A stretch of DNA of 64,000 nt. It comes from Nitrospirota bacterium (GTDB taxonomy: Bacteria; Nitrospirota; Thermodesulfovibrionia; Thermodesulfovibrionales; Magnetobacteriaceae). Positions 1-8,153 of this stretch are shown here, in pieces; within the stretch, counting starts at the first letter, position 1, and every line of letters starts with the position of its first letter. The DNA is taken from the NCBI GenBank assembly GCA_015233895.1, contig JADFXG010000001.1, positions 248,001-312,000 on the forward strand. Direction: 5' to 3'. The notes beneath the pieces are model-generated. The model saw nothing but the letters and a program-made list of their open reading frames with translations. It did not search any database and was not told where the DNA came from. Both the position numbers and the translations under genes were made by a program.

Positions 1-343
1 AAATCAAGGCAAGATAGACTCCAAGCTTATAGTAAAGCCCCGGACTTACCTTTCTCATAATCGTATCAGAGGCCTGTACAAATGAGGCTATTATTCCAAT
101 AAATATAACAATCTTCAGAAAAGTAAGATCAAGGGGCACCATCACGTAGTTAAACACAAGCCAGCTAAGCGCAGCAGAGACCATCATAACTGACGTAAAA
201 GTTATACTCATTCCCACTGCCGTCTCAACCTTCTTTGTTACGCCAAAAAATATACACAGACCCAAAAACCGGGTAAAAACAAAGTTATTTATCAAAGCCG
301 AAGCTATAAATATTTCAAATAATTTCATGAACTCTTTGTCCAC
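1..343 (-). CDS. rnfA: Electron transport complex subunit RnfA, partial (C-terminus outside window)
   Basis: This is an integral membrane subunit of the Rnf ferredoxin:NAD+ oxidoreductase, which couples electron transfer to Na+ or H+ pumping. About 114 residues are present before the window edge cuts the gene. The N-terminal LINNFVFTRFLGLC segment, with its conserved membrane Cys that ligates iron-sulfur in this family, is characteristic of RnfA/NqrE. Several hydrophobic helices follow. I chose the GTG at 343 because a GGAGGG ribosome site (351-356) lies 7 bases upstream. An in-frame ATG at 328 is the alternative. The gene follows rnfE, so the order is rnfC-D-G-E-A, and rnfB would be expected just beyond the edge. 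Confidence 0.93.
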   Translation of the reverse strand, partial: MDKEFMKLFEIFIASALINNFVFTRFLGLCIFFGVTKKVETAVGMSITFTSVMMVSAALSWLVFNYVMVPLDLTFLKIVIFIGIIASFVQASDTIMRKVSPGLYYKLGVYLALI

Positions 344-388
344 TACATAGCCCTCCACTTTCTGAAACCTTTGTAAGTCTCAATAAAA

Positions 389-1036
389 TTAATGACCACC
401 AGCGCCCCCTGCTCCCTTTCCGCCATAGAACCTAATATCTATCCAGTTAAAAAATCCCATTAAAATACCTGTTGCTATAAAGCCGCCCGTGGGCAGGAGC
501 ATTATTAAAAGCGGTTTTGCATGGATTATATCAATTCCCCAAAGAGCCCCCTTGCCAAGGAGTTCCCTGAAGAAACTTATACAAATCAAGGCAAACATAA
601 ATCCAACACCACTGCCTATACCGTCAAAAAAAGACGGTACAACACTGCGTTTGCTGGCAAACACCTCAGCCCTGGTAAGAATCGAGGCAAAGGCAACTAT
701 CAACTGTATGTATAGTCCCATCTGCTTGTAAGCATCCCGTGCAAAAGCTGCCATAGAAAGGTCTGCCACCGTGACCCAGCCTGAAATTATCAACATAAAA
801 ACCGGTATTCTTATTTTAGGATGAATAAACGCCCTGATAGCCGAGACAGTTATATTAACCATTACGGTTACAAACACAACTGCTATGCCCATAAGCGTAC
901 CGGTTTTTAACCCCGTCGTAACCGCTATTGCAGGGCACAAGCTTATCGCAAGCCTGAATATGGCATTTTCTTTGAAAACGCCGATTAAAAGCAGACTCCA
1001 GTAATTAGTGCTCTTCTGTTGGCTTTGCATCTCCAT
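389..1036 (-). CDS. rnfE: Electron transport complex subunit RnfE
   Basis: A polytopic membrane subunit of Rnf, about 215 residues, homologous to NqrD and RnfA. The segment FRLAISLCPAIAVTTGLKTG near the N-terminus contains the conserved membrane Cys. Five or six hydrophobic helices follow, and the protein ends in a short Gly-rich tail. The open frame extends upstream to 1093 inside rnfG, but the ATG at 1036 has an AGGAG ribosome site 9 bases upstream (1046-1050), so translation probably starts there. It overlaps the 3' end of rnfG by about 30 bases, which suggests translational coupling. Confidence 0.94.
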   Translation of the reverse strand: MEMQSQQKSTNYWSLLLIGVFKENAIFRLAISLCPAIAVTTGLKTGTLMGIAVVFVTVMVNITVSAIRAFIHPKIRIPVFMLIISGWVTVADLSMAAFARDAYKQMGLYIQLIVAFASILTRAEVFASKRSVVPSFFDGIGSGVGFMFALICISFFRELLGKGALWGIDIIHAKPLLIMLLPTGGFIATGILMGFFNWIDIRFYGGKGAGGAGGH

Positions 1037-1604
1037 GACCGCCGTCTCCTTTGAGAGCTCCCTGCAAAAACTCAAGGCCTTTTTTAACCCCATCCTCTGT
1101 TACTGCCCTGGATGATATGGTTGCTCCCGTTATTGCCTGTACGTATTCTTTGGTTTCCTCTTTAACTACCTTTAATGTATCTAATTTCTTACCGGGAAAT
1201 TGCTTCTTAAACGACTCAGTACTTACCTCATCACCAAGGCCTGGTGTTTCAGCTTGCTTAAGTATGTCCATATTTTTTATAACGAAATCCTCTCCAACTG
1301 AAAACAAAATGTTTATGTAGCTTGAATACCCTTTACCAAATGCCTGAACAACGTAGCCAAGCACTTTTCCATCTTTTTTAGCTACAAAGTATTCAGCGTG
1401 TTTTTCATGCGGATGCCAATCGCCAAGTTTCTCAATTTTATCGGCCTCAGGCATCATCCGTTGGAGGGCTTCTTTTTTCTCTTTTTCATTTGCCTGAAAT
1501 ATCAGAGGCGAGGTCTTGGCATACACTCCGGCAAGAAGGACGCCGCCCACTATGTAGATTATCAGTAGATTAATCGTTATTTTTATTATTTCTTTTGTAT
1601 TCAT
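1005..1604 (-). CDS. rnfG: Electron transport complex subunit RnfG, FMN-binding
   Basis: A flavoprotein subunit of Rnf, 199 residues, with one N-terminal membrane anchor (about residues 9-30) and an FMN-binding domain. The motif ITGATISS (about 158-165) matches the S/T-G-A-T flavinylation sequon, in which ApbE links FMN covalently to the final Thr (T162). The motif PGLGDEV around residue 121 is also typical of the family. It starts 5 bases after the end of rnfD and overlaps rnfE. No ApbE gene is visible in the window. Confidence 0.95.
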   Translation of the reverse strand: MNTKEIIKITINLLIIYIVGGVLLAGVYAKTSPLIFQANEKEKKEALQRMMPEADKIEKLGDWHPHEKHAEYFVAKKDGKVLGYVVQAFGKGYSSYINILFSVGEDFVIKNMDILKQAETPGLGDEVSTESFKKQFPGKKLDTLKVVKEETKEYVQAITGATISSRAVTEDGVKKGLEFLQGALKGDGGHGDAKPTEEH

Positions 1605-1609
1605 ATGTT

Positions 1610-2611
1610 TTAAGCCTTCTTCTTTGCTCCGAATACTTCTGTACGAAAACCCCTGTCAATAAGAGGAGTGAAACAATTCATAATTAGGATTGAAAACATA
1701 ACACCCTCCGGGTATCCCGCCTTAAGCCTGATTAAAATAGTAAGCAAACCGCATCCAGCGCCAAAGAGCATTTGCCCCTTCTTAGTGGTTGGACAGGTGA
1801 CATAATCCGTTGCCATATAAAAAGCGCCAAGCATAAGGCCTCCGCTAAGAACATGCACCAATGGGTCACCAGTAAATATCCCCTGTTTTCCGCCAAACAC
1901 CCAGGCTCCTGCCGCTACCGATGCTAAAAAAGCCGCCGGTATTCTTAGTGTAATGTACCCTCTCAGGAGTAAAAACGCTGCACCTATGAGTATCGCTATC
2001 ACCGAGGTCTCACCGAGAGACCCAGCCCTGTGGCCTAATAAAAGCTCCGAATACAGGTGCATCTTGCTGCCAAATACCTCTAATAGTTTATCCAGCCCCT
2101 GCTCTTTAAGAATCCCCAGAGGAGTGGCTGTGGTCTTAGCGTCCATTCCAGTAAAATTAGCTATCGGCTGTGCCCATGTGGTCATTGCCCGCGGCCATGT
2201 AATCAACGCAAAAGCGCGTCCCATAAGAGCCGGATTAAAAACATTATAGCCAAGCCCTCCAAACAACTGCTTAGTTATTGCAACGGCAACAAAGGAACTC
2301 AGAAGCGGTATGTAAAACGGCAGAGTTGAGGGCATATTCATTCCTAAAAGGAGACCTGTCAGCACTGCGCTGCCGTCTTTTAACGATATGTCCTTACCTG
2401 CAAGTTTTTGGACAAAATACTCACTCAGTAGTGAACCGATTATACACAGGAGCGTTACAATAACAGCCTTTGGTCCAAAATAATACACACCCATGACAAA
2501 TGTCGGCAAAAGTGTTGCCGTAACCGTCCACATGATCTTATCGACGCTCTCACTACTTTTAATGTGAGGGCTCACAGATACTATTAATTTATTTTCTTTA
2601 CCAGCTTCCAT
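1610..2611 (-). CDS. rnfD: Electron transport complex subunit RnfD
   Basis: A polytopic membrane flavoprotein of Rnf, about 333 residues, related to NqrB. The SPHI segment near the N-terminus and the FNPALMGRAF motif are hallmarks of RnfD/NqrB. The flavin attachment region reads DAKTTATPL (codons about 2149-2117), where most family members have S-G-A-T. The acceptor Thr is kept but the Gly is replaced. The open frame runs upstream to a TTG at 2662 inside rnfC. The ATG at 2611 is preferred because it gives the usual family N-terminus (MEAGKENKLIVSVSPHI) and leaves a 25-base gap after rnfC. Confidence 0.94.
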   Translation of the reverse strand: MEAGKENKLIVSVSPHIKSSESVDKIMWTVTATLLPTFVMGVYYFGPKAVIVTLLCIIGSLLSEYFVQKLAGKDISLKDGSAVLTGLLLGMNMPSTLPFYIPLLSSFVAVAITKQLFGGLGYNVFNPALMGRAFALITWPRAMTTWAQPIANFTGMDAKTTATPLGILKEQGLDKLLEVFGSKMHLYSELLLGHRAGSLGETSVIAILIGAAFLLLRGYITLRIPAAFLASVAAGAWVFGGKQGIFTGDPLVHVLSGGLMLGAFYMATDYVTCPTTKKGQMLFGAGCGLLTILIRLKAGYPEGVMFSILIMNCFTPLIDRGFRTEVFGAKKKA

Positions 2612-2636
2612 TATCTTTCTTATAATTTTCCCATCT

Positions 2637-3953
2637 TTAAGGTTTAACCTGTGTCTTAGCAAGTTTTATCTGCTGAACTATTGGTCTTTTAGCCGGGCAC
2701 ACATACGTACAAGAGCCGCATTCAAAGCAATCGAACAGGTGATAGTCCTTAGCGTCAGCATAATGCCCTTTTTCCGAAAACAGACTTAACATCAGAGGCA
2801 TTAGCCCCATCGGGCAGGCATCAACACATCTGCCACAGCGAATGCAGTTATAAAATTTATCGCTCCCTGTGGCATCCTTTTGTTCAAGCACGACAATGCC
2901 AGAGGTTCCCTTAATTACCGGCGTGTTAAGGTCGTAAAAGGCAAAACCCATCATAGGTCCCCCAGATATAATCTTGCCAGCAGTTGGTTTAAGCCCGCCA
3001 CATGTCTCTATCAACTGTGAAACCGGAGTACCCACCTTAACTTTCAAATTCTTAGGTGACTTAATCCCTCCGCCAGTAACACTCACGACCCTTTCAATCA
3101 ATGGCTTACCGTATCTGCATGCTTCATAGACGGCATTAGCTGTTCCCACATTCTGGACAACAACGCCGACATCCATCGGCAGCCCTCCAGCCGGTACCTC
3201 TCTGCTTAATATGGATTTAATGAGCATTTTCTCGGCACCCTGCGGATACTTAATTTGCAGAGTCCGTACCTCTATGTTTGAGCCCTTTGCCGCTTCAAGC
3301 ATTTTAGTGATGGCATCGGGTTTGTTAGATTCAATTCCTACATAACCTTTGGTAACGCCAAGGATTGCCATTAAAATCTTAAGACCCTCTATGACAGACT
3401 CCGGGTACTCCAGCATGACCCTGTGATCGGCAGTAAGATACGGCTCACACTCGGCGCCGTTAATAATGACGGCATCAATGGGTTTTTCTTTTGGCGGACT
3501 TATTTTTACGTGCGTTGGGAATGTAGCACCGCCCATTCCAACGATACCGGCTGCTTTTATTCTTCCTTTCAGCTCATCCGGCGAGCGCTTAAGGTAATCC
3601 TTATCGTCCTCGGCGGGCTGCCACGCTTCATCAGGGCGGTTTGCGGCTCTTTCTACCACAACTGCTTGAACCATCCGGCCAATTGGCATCAACACAGATG
3701 TAAATGCGGTAACTTTACCGGTTATCGAGGCATGAACCGGTGCTGAAACAAAACCCTCAGGGGTTCCAATTACCTCTCCGGCTTTAACCTCCTGCCCAAC
3801 TTCAACGGAGGCCTTACACGGTGCCCCTATGTGCTGGCTTAGGGGTATCACAACCCTCTGCGGTTGGGGCATTACTTCTATGGATACCGCCGATGCCAAC
3901 TCTTTACGCTCAGGTGGATGTATGCCACCAAGCGGGAACGTCGTAAAACTCAA
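2637..3953 (-). CDS. rnfC: Electron transport complex subunit RnfC
   Basis: The peripheral NADH-side subunit of Rnf, 438 residues. It begins with GGIHPPERKE, typical of RnfC, followed by a barrel-sandwich/SLBB-type region and a Gly-rich NADH/FMN fold (IVGMGGATFPTHVK; NGAECEPYLTADHR). It ends with two 4Fe-4S motifs, CIRCGRCVDACP and CFECGSCTYVCP. The family start aligns with a TTG at 3953. A GGAGG site lies only about 4 bases upstream, so the initiation region is unusual. It is the first gene of rnfCDGEA and has a near-consensus promoter at 4006-4035. Confidence 0.95.
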   Translation of the reverse strand: MSFTTFPLGGIHPPERKELASAVSIEVMPQPQRVVIPLSQHIGAPCKASVEVGQEVKAGEVIGTPEGFVSAPVHASITGKVTAFTSVLMPIGRMVQAVVVERAANRPDEAWQPAEDDKDYLKRSPDELKGRIKAAGIVGMGGATFPTHVKISPPKEKPIDAVIINGAECEPYLTADHRVMLEYPESVIEGLKILMAILGVTKGYVGIESNKPDAITKMLEAAKGSNIEVRTLQIKYPQGAEKMLIKSILSREVPAGGLPMDVGVVVQNVGTANAVYEACRYGKPLIERVVSVTGGGIKSPKNLKVKVGTPVSQLIETCGGLKPTAGKIISGGPMMGFAFYDLNTPVIKGTSGIVVLEQKDATGSDKFYNCIRCGRCVDACPMGLMPLMLSLFSEKGHYADAKDYHLFDCFECGSCTYVCPAKRPIVQQIKLAKTQVKP

Positions 3954-4005
3954 TCAACCTCCAAATTCATACTCCAACATCATTCCTTTTACTAATAACT
4001 TGTAG

Positions 4006-4035
4006 ATTATAAATCGTTGTTTTTTTTAATGTCAA
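4006..4035 (-). promoter_or_regulatory. Predicted sigma70 promoter for the rnf operon
   Basis: On the minus strand TTGACA (4030-4035) and TATAAT (4006-4011) match the consensus exactly and are separated by 18 bases. The predicted transcript start is near 3999, about 45 bases upstream of the rnfC TTG start. It is the strongest promoter-like match in the window. Confidence 0.65.
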
Positions 4036-4100
4036 GGAATATTTTTTGATGTGATAAAATAAAAAATAAAGCAAGGAAAAGGGACTAAATTCAGTAGTAA

Positions 4101-4128
4101 ACGCAGGCCAACAATGTTAGACGATTGA
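4101..4128. repeat. Fragment of the GTTAGACGAT repeat
   Basis: ACGCAGGCCAACAATGTTAG followed by ACGATTGAAT resembles the inner part and right end of the element at 21076-21197. It lies between the rnf promoter and the SGNH gene stop. Confidence 0.45.
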
Positions 4129-4156
4129 ATTAGAATTGGAATTAGTTTATGGCGCG

Positions 4157-5398
4157 TCACCTTACATATGGCAGTAAAGTCTCAGCAACGTTTGCATAGC
4201 CCTCCTCAGATGGATGTCCGTCAACACTTTCAATGTATATTTTATTGCCTTTACTGAGGCTCTCTCTTAATTTTGTGAAGCTGTTTACACATTGAATGCC
4301 ATTTTGTTTGCAGAAAGCTAAAATATCGCCTGTAATAGTAGTTTCCATTTTCACCAGTCTGAAATACGTATCATTATCCGGCCTTTTGTCAACTTTGCAT
4401 AGATCGGCATACACCAGCTCCTTAGTAGGAATTAACAGGAAAATTAATTTAACACTATGTTTTTGTGCCTTTTCTTTCATCAATTTCATTGCATCTTTTG
4501 TTATCCTGAGACCCTCCCTTGCTACTAATTCATTATCGGTATCCATAGACATCAGGCGTGATTTTATCTGAAGCACCGTACGCAGCGTTTTGCTTTCGTA
4601 AAATGCACCTTCATTATGGTCTGATATAGCCCAGTTTTTACCCCTGTCAAAAGCGCTGCCTTTGAAGCGGTCAATGGTAAGAAAAAGTTTTAAAGGGTTA
4701 AGATTTCTTTTCAACCATTCCATTACATGCGTTTTTTCATAAAACATAAAAAAATTATCTCTCTTTTTAACAACATCATTAAACCTATGAGAGAAATCTT
4801 CAAAATAATCTTTTCCAGTTTCCATGTACTCTTTTTTGCGTAAAAATTTGTACAGGTCGTTATTGTATGCAAGCCTGAAGGCGCTTAACATGTTATTGCC
4901 CATATAGATTCCAACTACTATAGTTTTAGGGGAAAGTTTCAGCGCTTCATTCATTAACACCAGATAGTGGACAGGCCCGTATGCCATAACGGACATGTTA
5001 TAGACACTTTGTCCGGTTAGAGTTGCAAGTTGTGCCGGCCATGTTTTATTAATGGATGCGTTGTAGCCAAAAGTTTGAGAATCACCTATTGCCACAATGT
5101 CAGCTTTTTGCAGAGCAGTGCTGTTTCGGTAACCCCGTTTGTCAAGGCCAAAGCACTCCGGCGATAATCTCTGATCCAGTGTCTTATCAAAAATTGGTTT
5201 GAAATAACAGATGACTTCAGTTTTTTCAATTAATCCTGGAAATCCATTTTCCAAAAAATCTAAATAGGAAAAAAACTGTTCATTGTCATCTAATGGAGTA
5301 TAAAACGTGATTACAAAAACAGTCAGAGCACATAGAAAAATTGACGAAAAAATAAACCATGAACCTTTTAATATTAATCTCTTCAAATCTGAATCCAA
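4157..5398 (-). CDS. SGNH/GDSL-type periplasmic esterase-like protein (AlgJ/AlgX-like), partner of MBOAT
   Basis: An unnamed SGNH-fold protein of about 410 residues with an N-terminal signal anchor (LILKGSWFIFSSIFLCALTVF). The block I motif GDSQTFG carries the catalytic Ser, GNN supplies the oxyanion Asn, and DGHPSEEGY near the C-terminus holds the Asp and His. Such proteins usually work with an MBOAT in O-acetylating a cell-surface polysaccharide, and an MBOAT gene lies directly upstream. The start is uncertain. The frame is open to a TTG at 5461, overlapping the MBOAT gene by 53 bases. TTG codons at 5398 and 5386 leave little or no overlap. No convincing ribosome site decides between them. 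The polysaccharide substrate cannot be told from the sequence. Confidence 0.75.
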   Translation of the reverse strand: MDSDLKRLILKGSWFIFSSIFLCALTVFVITFYTPLDDNEQFFSYLDFLENGFPGLIEKTEVICYFKPIFDKTLDQRLSPECFGLDKRGYRNSTALQKADIVAIGDSQTFGYNASINKTWPAQLATLTGQSVYNMSVMAYGPVHYLVLMNEALKLSPKTIVVGIYMGNNMLSAFRLAYNNDLYKFLRKKEYMETGKDYFEDFSHRFNDVVKKRDNFFMFYEKTHVMEWLKRNLNPLKLFLTIDRFKGSAFDRGKNWAISDHNEGAFYESKTLRTVLQIKSRLMSMDTDNELVAREGLRITKDAMKLMKEKAQKHSVKLIFLLIPTKELVYADLCKVDKRPDNDTYFRLVKMETTITGDILAFCKQNGIQCVNSFTKLRESLSKGNKIYIESVDGHPSEEGYANVAETLLPYVR

Positions 5399-5408
5399 AC
5401 TGAGCTGC

Positions 5409-6872
5409 CTAAAATGAGAAATAAATAAAATGCCGTTTTGTAAAAACCCCGAGAAAAACAATGCTTAAGACAGCAGCGTAATACACTGACCATCTGAGGA
5501 CAGGTTTCCGCTTTGAAAACAGCTCTCTTATATCGTGATGTCTTTGCACAATGTCAACTCCTGTCACAAAAACTATAGAAAGCACAGCAATAACCACATT
5601 GGTTACACTAATACCAATCTCATTGATAACACTTGTTAAATAGCTGCTATCAACAATGTTTTGTATGTTAACAAAAAGCCCCCTGATGATAAGAAAAGCC
5701 TCCGATATATTCTTAGCCCTGAAAAATATCCATGAAAAAGTTATAAGAGAAAATGTTGTCAAAACCCTTATCAAACGATAAAAAAATTCTGCCTTATAAA
5801 TACCGGAGAGAGTTACAATTTTCTTTCTGAAATTAATAGTAAGGGATGCAAAAATATAGTAGAAAGCGTTTAAGACGCCCCAGACAATAAAATTCCAGTT
5901 AGCACCGTGCCAAAGCCCACTTACCAGAAATACCAAAAACACATTAAAATAATGTCTGATATCTGACACTTTGCTGCCTCCAAGAGGTACGTAAACATAG
6001 TCCTTAAACCAGCTTGTAAGTGAGATGTGCCACCTTTTCCAGAAATCAGATATTGATTCCGATAAATAAGGCTGCCTGAAATTGTGTTTAAGCCTGAACC
6101 CCATTACCTCTGCCGAGCCTCTCGCTATGTCCGTATAGCCTGAAAAATCACAATATATTTGAACCCCGAAAAAAACCGTGGCAATAATCATAGGCACTCC
6201 GGCATATTGCTGAGGGGACAGGTAAGCTTTGTCAACAAATGCGGCAAGCCTGTCAGCCACAACAACTTTTTTAAATAAACCATAAGTCATTAACTTGAGG
6301 CCATTGGTGATTCTTACATAGTCTATTGTGTGCTTTTCATAGAATTGTTTCAGGAGATTCTGAGGTCTTTCAATTGGGCCTGCTACCAGTTGTGGATAAA
6401 ACATCACGTACAGAGCATATATAAGCAGATTCCTTTCAGCTTTTTGATTTCCTCTATACACCTCAATTATGTAGCTTAATGACTGAAACGTGTGAAAAGA
6501 CAGCCCCAGTGGCAGCAGTATGTTTAAAAGCGGAGGTGAGCAGTCAACATGAAACAGATGAGTTACAAAGGATACGTTATTAACAAAAAAATTGAAATAT
6601 TTAAATACAAACAGCATAAGGCTTGTTGCGGCAATGCTTAGTATAAGGTATCTTCTTTTTTTCTGAACAGGTGAATTTTCTATAAGTATCCCGCAGGTGA
6701 AATCTATAGCGATAAGAGATGCAAGTATGAATATGTATGCCGGAACAAAGGCCATATAAAATATTGTGCTAGCCGCCAAAAGCATAAGATTTCTGTATTT
6801 TTGAGGGAGAGTGAAATACAAAAGCGTAACAACAGGGAAAAACACAAGAAACTGCAACGAGTTAAAAAGCAA
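5409..6872 (-). CDS. MBOAT family O-acyltransferase (AlgI/DltB-like)
   Basis: A membrane-bound O-acyltransferase of 487 residues, predicted to carry acetyl or another acyl group across the inner membrane for transfer to an extracellular glycan. The N-terminus (MLFNSLQFLVFF) is typical of AlgI-type proteins. The signature SDFWKRWHISLTSW carries one conserved His and SGLWHGANW the catalytic His (near residue 320). Around ten hydrophobic helices are visible. It starts at a TTG with an ACCTCC complement (GGAGGT) 10 bases upstream. No alginate or other exopolysaccharide genes lie nearby, so the substrate is unknown. Confidence 0.9.
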   Translation of the reverse strand: MLFNSLQFLVFFPVVTLLYFTLPQKYRNLMLLAASTIFYMAFVPAYIFILASLIAIDFTCGILIENSPVQKKRRYLILSIAATSLMLFVFKYFNFFVNNVSFVTHLFHVDCSPPLLNILLPLGLSFHTFQSLSYIIEVYRGNQKAERNLLIYALYVMFYPQLVAGPIERPQNLLKQFYEKHTIDYVRITNGLKLMTYGLFKKVVVADRLAAFVDKAYLSPQQYAGVPMIIATVFFGVQIYCDFSGYTDIARGSAEVMGFRLKHNFRQPYLSESISDFWKRWHISLTSWFKDYVYVPLGGSKVSDIRHYFNVFLVFLVSGLWHGANWNFIVWGVLNAFYYIFASLTINFRKKIVTLSGIYKAEFFYRLIRVLTTFSLITFSWIFFRAKNISEAFLIIRGLFVNIQNIVDSSYLTSVINEIGISVTNVVIAVLSIVFVTGVDIVQRHHDIRELFSKRKPVLRWSVYYAAVLSIVFLGVFTKRHFIYFSF

Positions 6873-6929
6873 GTGCTACACTACCTCCAGCTAATTGTAA
6901 TCAGAAGATCCATAGGTTTATTGTGTCTG

Positions 6930-6959
6930 ATTTTAGATGAGATAAACCTGTTAAGTCAA
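6930..6959 (-). promoter_or_regulatory. Predicted sigma70 promoter for the MBOAT/SGNH pair
   Basis: On the minus strand TTGACT (6954-6959) and TAAAAT (6930-6935) are separated by 18 bases, about 50 bases upstream of the MBOAT start. It is divergent from a TTGACA-containing region at 7006 that may serve the next gene. Confidence 0.5.
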
Positions 6960-7005
6960 GCGTACAGAGCTTTTCAGGATATAACATATCAGCTTAAAAT
7001 AGCTC

Positions 7006-7034
7006 TTGACAAATGTGTTATCTAAATGATTTTA
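7006..7034 (+). promoter_or_regulatory. Possible promoter of the orphan membrane/TPR gene
   Basis: TTGACA (7006-7011) is a perfect -35 hexamer. The -10 is poor: ATTTTA at 17 bases or TATATA further on. If it is used, the ATG at 7026 would lie inside the promoter and translation would start at 7068. Confidence 0.35.
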
Positions 7035-7067
7035 TATATAAATTTTTTTCCATTGGGATGTTTGTTT

Positions 7068-8096
7068 ATGCTTAGGTGTGTGGGTTTAGGAGATGTAGCT
7101 AAGATTGTATTCCTGGTTTTTTTTGGTGGGGTTATGGGTGGAATAGCGTCTTTTTTTCTGGAATTAGTAAGTAATGCTGGTAATAATAAGCGTCCTTCAT
7201 GTTTTTATTTGCAAAAAGGGAATGGCGGTGTGGAGGTTTCCCAAGGCAACTCTCCTACATGTGTCATAACTAACGACAACAAAAAGCTTTGTAGGAAAAT
7301 GTACATAATTCATTTGTTAGTAAGAGGTTTTATAGGGGCAGCAGGTGCATTTGGTGGTTTATTGGTTTTATTTGTAACAAGTAGATTCCCCAAAGAACCT
7401 ATATTTACTACTGGAAATATGTTGTTTTTACTGAGTTTTTTTGTAGTTAGCGGTTATGCCAGTGATCGTCTGTTACCTGCCATTAGCAACGCTTTATTAA
7501 AAAGAATAGAAGAGGTTGAAAAGAGACAAGTTGACGCAATAAAAGATGTGGAAACACTGAAATCAGAGAAAGACAAACTACATTTTAAACTTAACGTTTC
7601 AGATGCCCGCACTTTCGGATACCACGCTTTAAGCTCACCAACAACTACTAATATTTCACTTGCGATAAACAAAGTAGAAACAGTTTTATCAACGGACGAA
7701 TCGCTTAAAATTGATAGATCTATGAATTTTTTACTGGTAAATTTATATAAACAAGCTAAGAATTATGAAAAAGCTATAGATATTATCAACAAGTTTATAG
7801 AGAGTATGGATGCTGATAAGGCCAAATCTAAATCACCCGAACTTCCTGAAAAAGAAGAAGAATTTAAGAGGAATATTGCTGATGCACATTTTCACAAAGC
7901 GTGTCTCTACTCACTTCAAGCTGAAAAATTAAAAGATTCAGATGGTGCTGCATATAAACAAATGATTCAAACAGTATTTGATGAATTGAAAATGTCTTTT
8001 GATAATGTAGAAAATAAAGAAGCGGCTAAAAATAATAAAACAGATTTTAACTCTATAAAAGAAGAAGCTGCATTTAAGGAATTGGTTAATAGTTAA
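7068..8096 (+). CDS. Uncharacterised membrane protein with coiled coil and TPR-like C-terminus
   Basis: I do not recognise this gene. The protein (342 residues from the ATG at 7068, 356 from 7026) has three hydrophobic segments in its first 130 residues. A charged coiled coil follows (RIEEVEKRQVDAIKDVETLK and onward). The C-terminal half contains TPR-like helices (LLVNLYKQAKNYEKAIDIIN; HFHKACLYSLQAEKLK), a layout that suggests a membrane-anchored scaffold. Its DNA is visibly more A+T-rich than the flanking glnE and MBOAT genes, with no operon partner, consistent with acquisition by transfer. The later start is preferred because TTGACA at 7006 would put the first ATG inside the promoter. Neither ATG has a good ribosome site. 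Confidence 0.7.
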   Translation: MLRCVGLGDVAKIVFLVFFGGVMGGIASFFLELVSNAGNNKRPSCFYLQKGNGGVEVSQGNSPTCVITNDNKKLCRKMYIIHLLVRGFIGAAGAFGGLLVLFVTSRFPKEPIFTTGNMLFLLSFFVVSGYASDRLLPAISNALLKRIEEVEKRQVDAIKDVETLKSEKDKLHFKLNVSDARTFGYHALSSPTTTNISLAINKVETVLSTDESLKIDRSMNFLLVNLYKQAKNYEKAIDIINKFIESMDADKAKSKSPELPEKEEEFKRNIADAHFHKACLYSLQAEKLKDSDGAAYKQMIQTVFDELKMSFDNVENKEAAKNNKTDFNSIKEEAAFKELVNS

Positions 8097-8123
8097 TGTA
8101 TATAATCTAATCCTTATAATAAA

Positions 8124-8140
8124 GGACTGGCATTAAGTCC
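8124..8140 (-). terminator. Weak terminator-like hairpin after glnE
   Basis: GGACT (8124-8128) and AGTCC (8136-8140) form a 5-bp stem. On the minus strand it lies 14 bases after the glnE stop and is followed by TTTATT, so it could end the glnE transcript. A second short stem (TCCTT/AAGGA, 8111-8126) overlaps it and may serve the convergent gene. Confidence 0.35.
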
Positions 8141-8153
8141 CAAGTTGCGCTTC

